From contig NZ_BGZH01000001.1 in assembly GCF_009617755.1 (NCBI RefSeq), positions 2,232,001 to 2,296,000 on the forward strand: 64,000 bases of DNA, in the 5' to 3' direction. Positions 63,429-64,000 of the stretch are shown here, piece after piece. The notes under the pieces were generated by a model, which saw nothing but the letters and a program-made list of their open reading frames with translations, made no database searches and had not been told where the DNA came from. The stretch comes from Marinobacter salsuginis. Its GTDB lineage: Bacteria > Pseudomonadota > Gammaproteobacteria > Pseudomonadales > Oleiphilaceae. Made by a program: the position numbers and the translations under genes. Numbering within the stretch: the first letter of the stretch is position 1; each line of letters begins with the position of its first letter.

Positions 63429-64000
63429 ATGAGGCACCTCTGGCTCGCTGCACTGTGTGTACTGTCTCTGCTTGCGCCCTCGTTGGCGCAGGCCGAGGGA
63501 CCCTGCGCACGCGATGCACTGAACCAGAAGGTATGCCTGGCCGAGCCAGCGCAGCGTATTGTTTCTCTGTCACCGGGCGCCACGGAGCTGCTGTTCTCCG
63601 CCGGTGCCGGCGAAAAGGTCGTGGCGGCGAGTGCCTGGAGCGACTACCCGCCAGAGGCGGAGAACTTATCGCAGGTGGGTGACAGCAATCGTCTGGACCT
63701 CGAAGCGATCGTTTCGATGGCACCGGATCTGGTGGTGGCCTGGGTGGATGGCAATTCCCGCAGCCAGCTGGCACGGCTTTCGGGTCTTGGTATTCCGGTT
63801 CTCTGGCTTGCTCCGCGAACCTTCGACGACATTGCGATGGCAGTATCGGATCTGGCGTTGCTCACGGGCTCACCGGATCTCGGGAATGATCGGGCCGAAG
63901 CGTTTCGCGCAGAAATGGCCGGGCTGAAAGCCCGGTATGCCGATGCCAGACCGGTCAGGGTGTTCTATCAGATATGGGACCAGCCCCTGATGACCGTGAA
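63429..64000 (+). CDS. btuF: Cobalamin-binding periplasmic protein (BtuF-type), 3' end beyond window
   Basis: Partial gene; 190 codons are visible and the frame is open at the right edge. Signal peptide (hydrophobic core about 4-18, ending AQAEG) then the periplasmic helical-backbone metal-receptor fold: RIVSLSPGATELLFSAGA, AASAWSDYPPEAENLSQVG and EAIVSMAPDLVVAW, as in BtuF. It would hand B12 from the periplasm to a BtuCD-type importer, which should lie further right. The start has a distant GAGAGG, so initiation may be coupled to btuB. Confidence 0.88.
   Translation, partial: MRHLWLAALCVLSLLAPSLAQAEGPCARDALNQKVCLAEPAQRIVSLSPGATELLFSAGAGEKVVAASAWSDYPPEAENLSQVGDSNRLDLEAIVSMAPDLVVAWVDGNSRSQLARLSGLGIPVLWLAPRTFDDIAMAVSDLALLTGSPDLGNDRAEAFRAEMAGLKARYADARPVRVFYQIWDQPLMTV

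Noticed and set aside
1..64000. tRNA, rRNA, insertion sequences or prophage genes
   Set aside because: No such genes were recognised on either strand; the intergenic regions are short and explained by hairpins, terminators or promoters.

Overview
The window looks like a chromosomal segment of a marine, lipid- and hydrocarbon-using gammaproteobacterium, most likely Marinobacter or a close relative. This is inferred from the mix of acyl-CoA catabolism, Na+-coupled and TRAP uptake, several c-di-GMP proteins, a two-subunit pyruvate carboxylase and conserved intergenic hairpins; no rRNA is present to prove it. Genes are dense and appear intact, and I see no tRNA, rRNA, insertion sequence, phage or CRISPR array.

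Layout. 0.2-2.7 kb: leftward exbB-exbD-exbD-tonB operon behind a Fur-like site. 2.8-10.7 kb: membrane diguanylate cyclase, TauE/SafE permease, lytic transglycosylase-like protein, amidase, a hypothetical protein and an HDOD-GAF protein. 11-13.6 kb: metN-metI-metQ methionine importer, with a large hairpin repeat before metQ. 13.7-25.4 kb: 1-Cys peroxiredoxin, alanine symporter, CBS protein, S-formylglutathione hydrolase, a degenerate HD-GYP protein, a second diguanylate cyclase, MATE and EamA transporters, an Aer-like PAS chemoreceptor and an NSS transporter. 25.5-29.2 kb: secreted hypothetical protein and a TRAP transporter.

29.6-54.9 kb is mostly acyl-CoA metabolism. The first block is a thioesterase followed by an ACAD11-type acyl-CoA dehydrogenase, an SDR, an ACAD11-type kinase and an acyl-CoA synthetase. 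The order resembles the bacterial 4-hydroxyacid (levulinate-type) pathway, in which a 4-hydroxyacyl-CoA is phosphorylated and then converted to an ordinary beta-oxidation intermediate. A divergent block carries a MaoC hydratase and a pair of acyl-CoA dehydrogenases. Then come small secreted proteins around a CBS-like protein, pyruvate carboxylase (pycA-pycB), glutaryl-CoA dehydrogenase, an unknown 12-TM transporter-like protein, GhrA, an IclR regulator, a FadB-like enzyme, thiolase, Zn-alcohol dehydrogenase, aldehyde dehydrogenase and a TetR regulator. Together these could oxidise alcohols to acids, activate them, shorten them to acetyl-CoA and refill the TCA cycle.

55-64 kb: two-component system next to a periplasmic MsrAB methionine sulfoxide reductase, with similar sequences in front of both units; a DnaQ-like exonuclease with a cNMP-CBS-DUF294 protein; and a cobalamin riboswitch controlling a BtuB-type receptor and a BtuF-type binding protein that runs off the right edge.

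The points most worth following are the split ACAD11-like operon, three families of intergenic hairpins each present twice, the ExbD paralogue lacking the channel Asp, the HD-GYP protein lacking HD, and the TCS-MsrAB unit.
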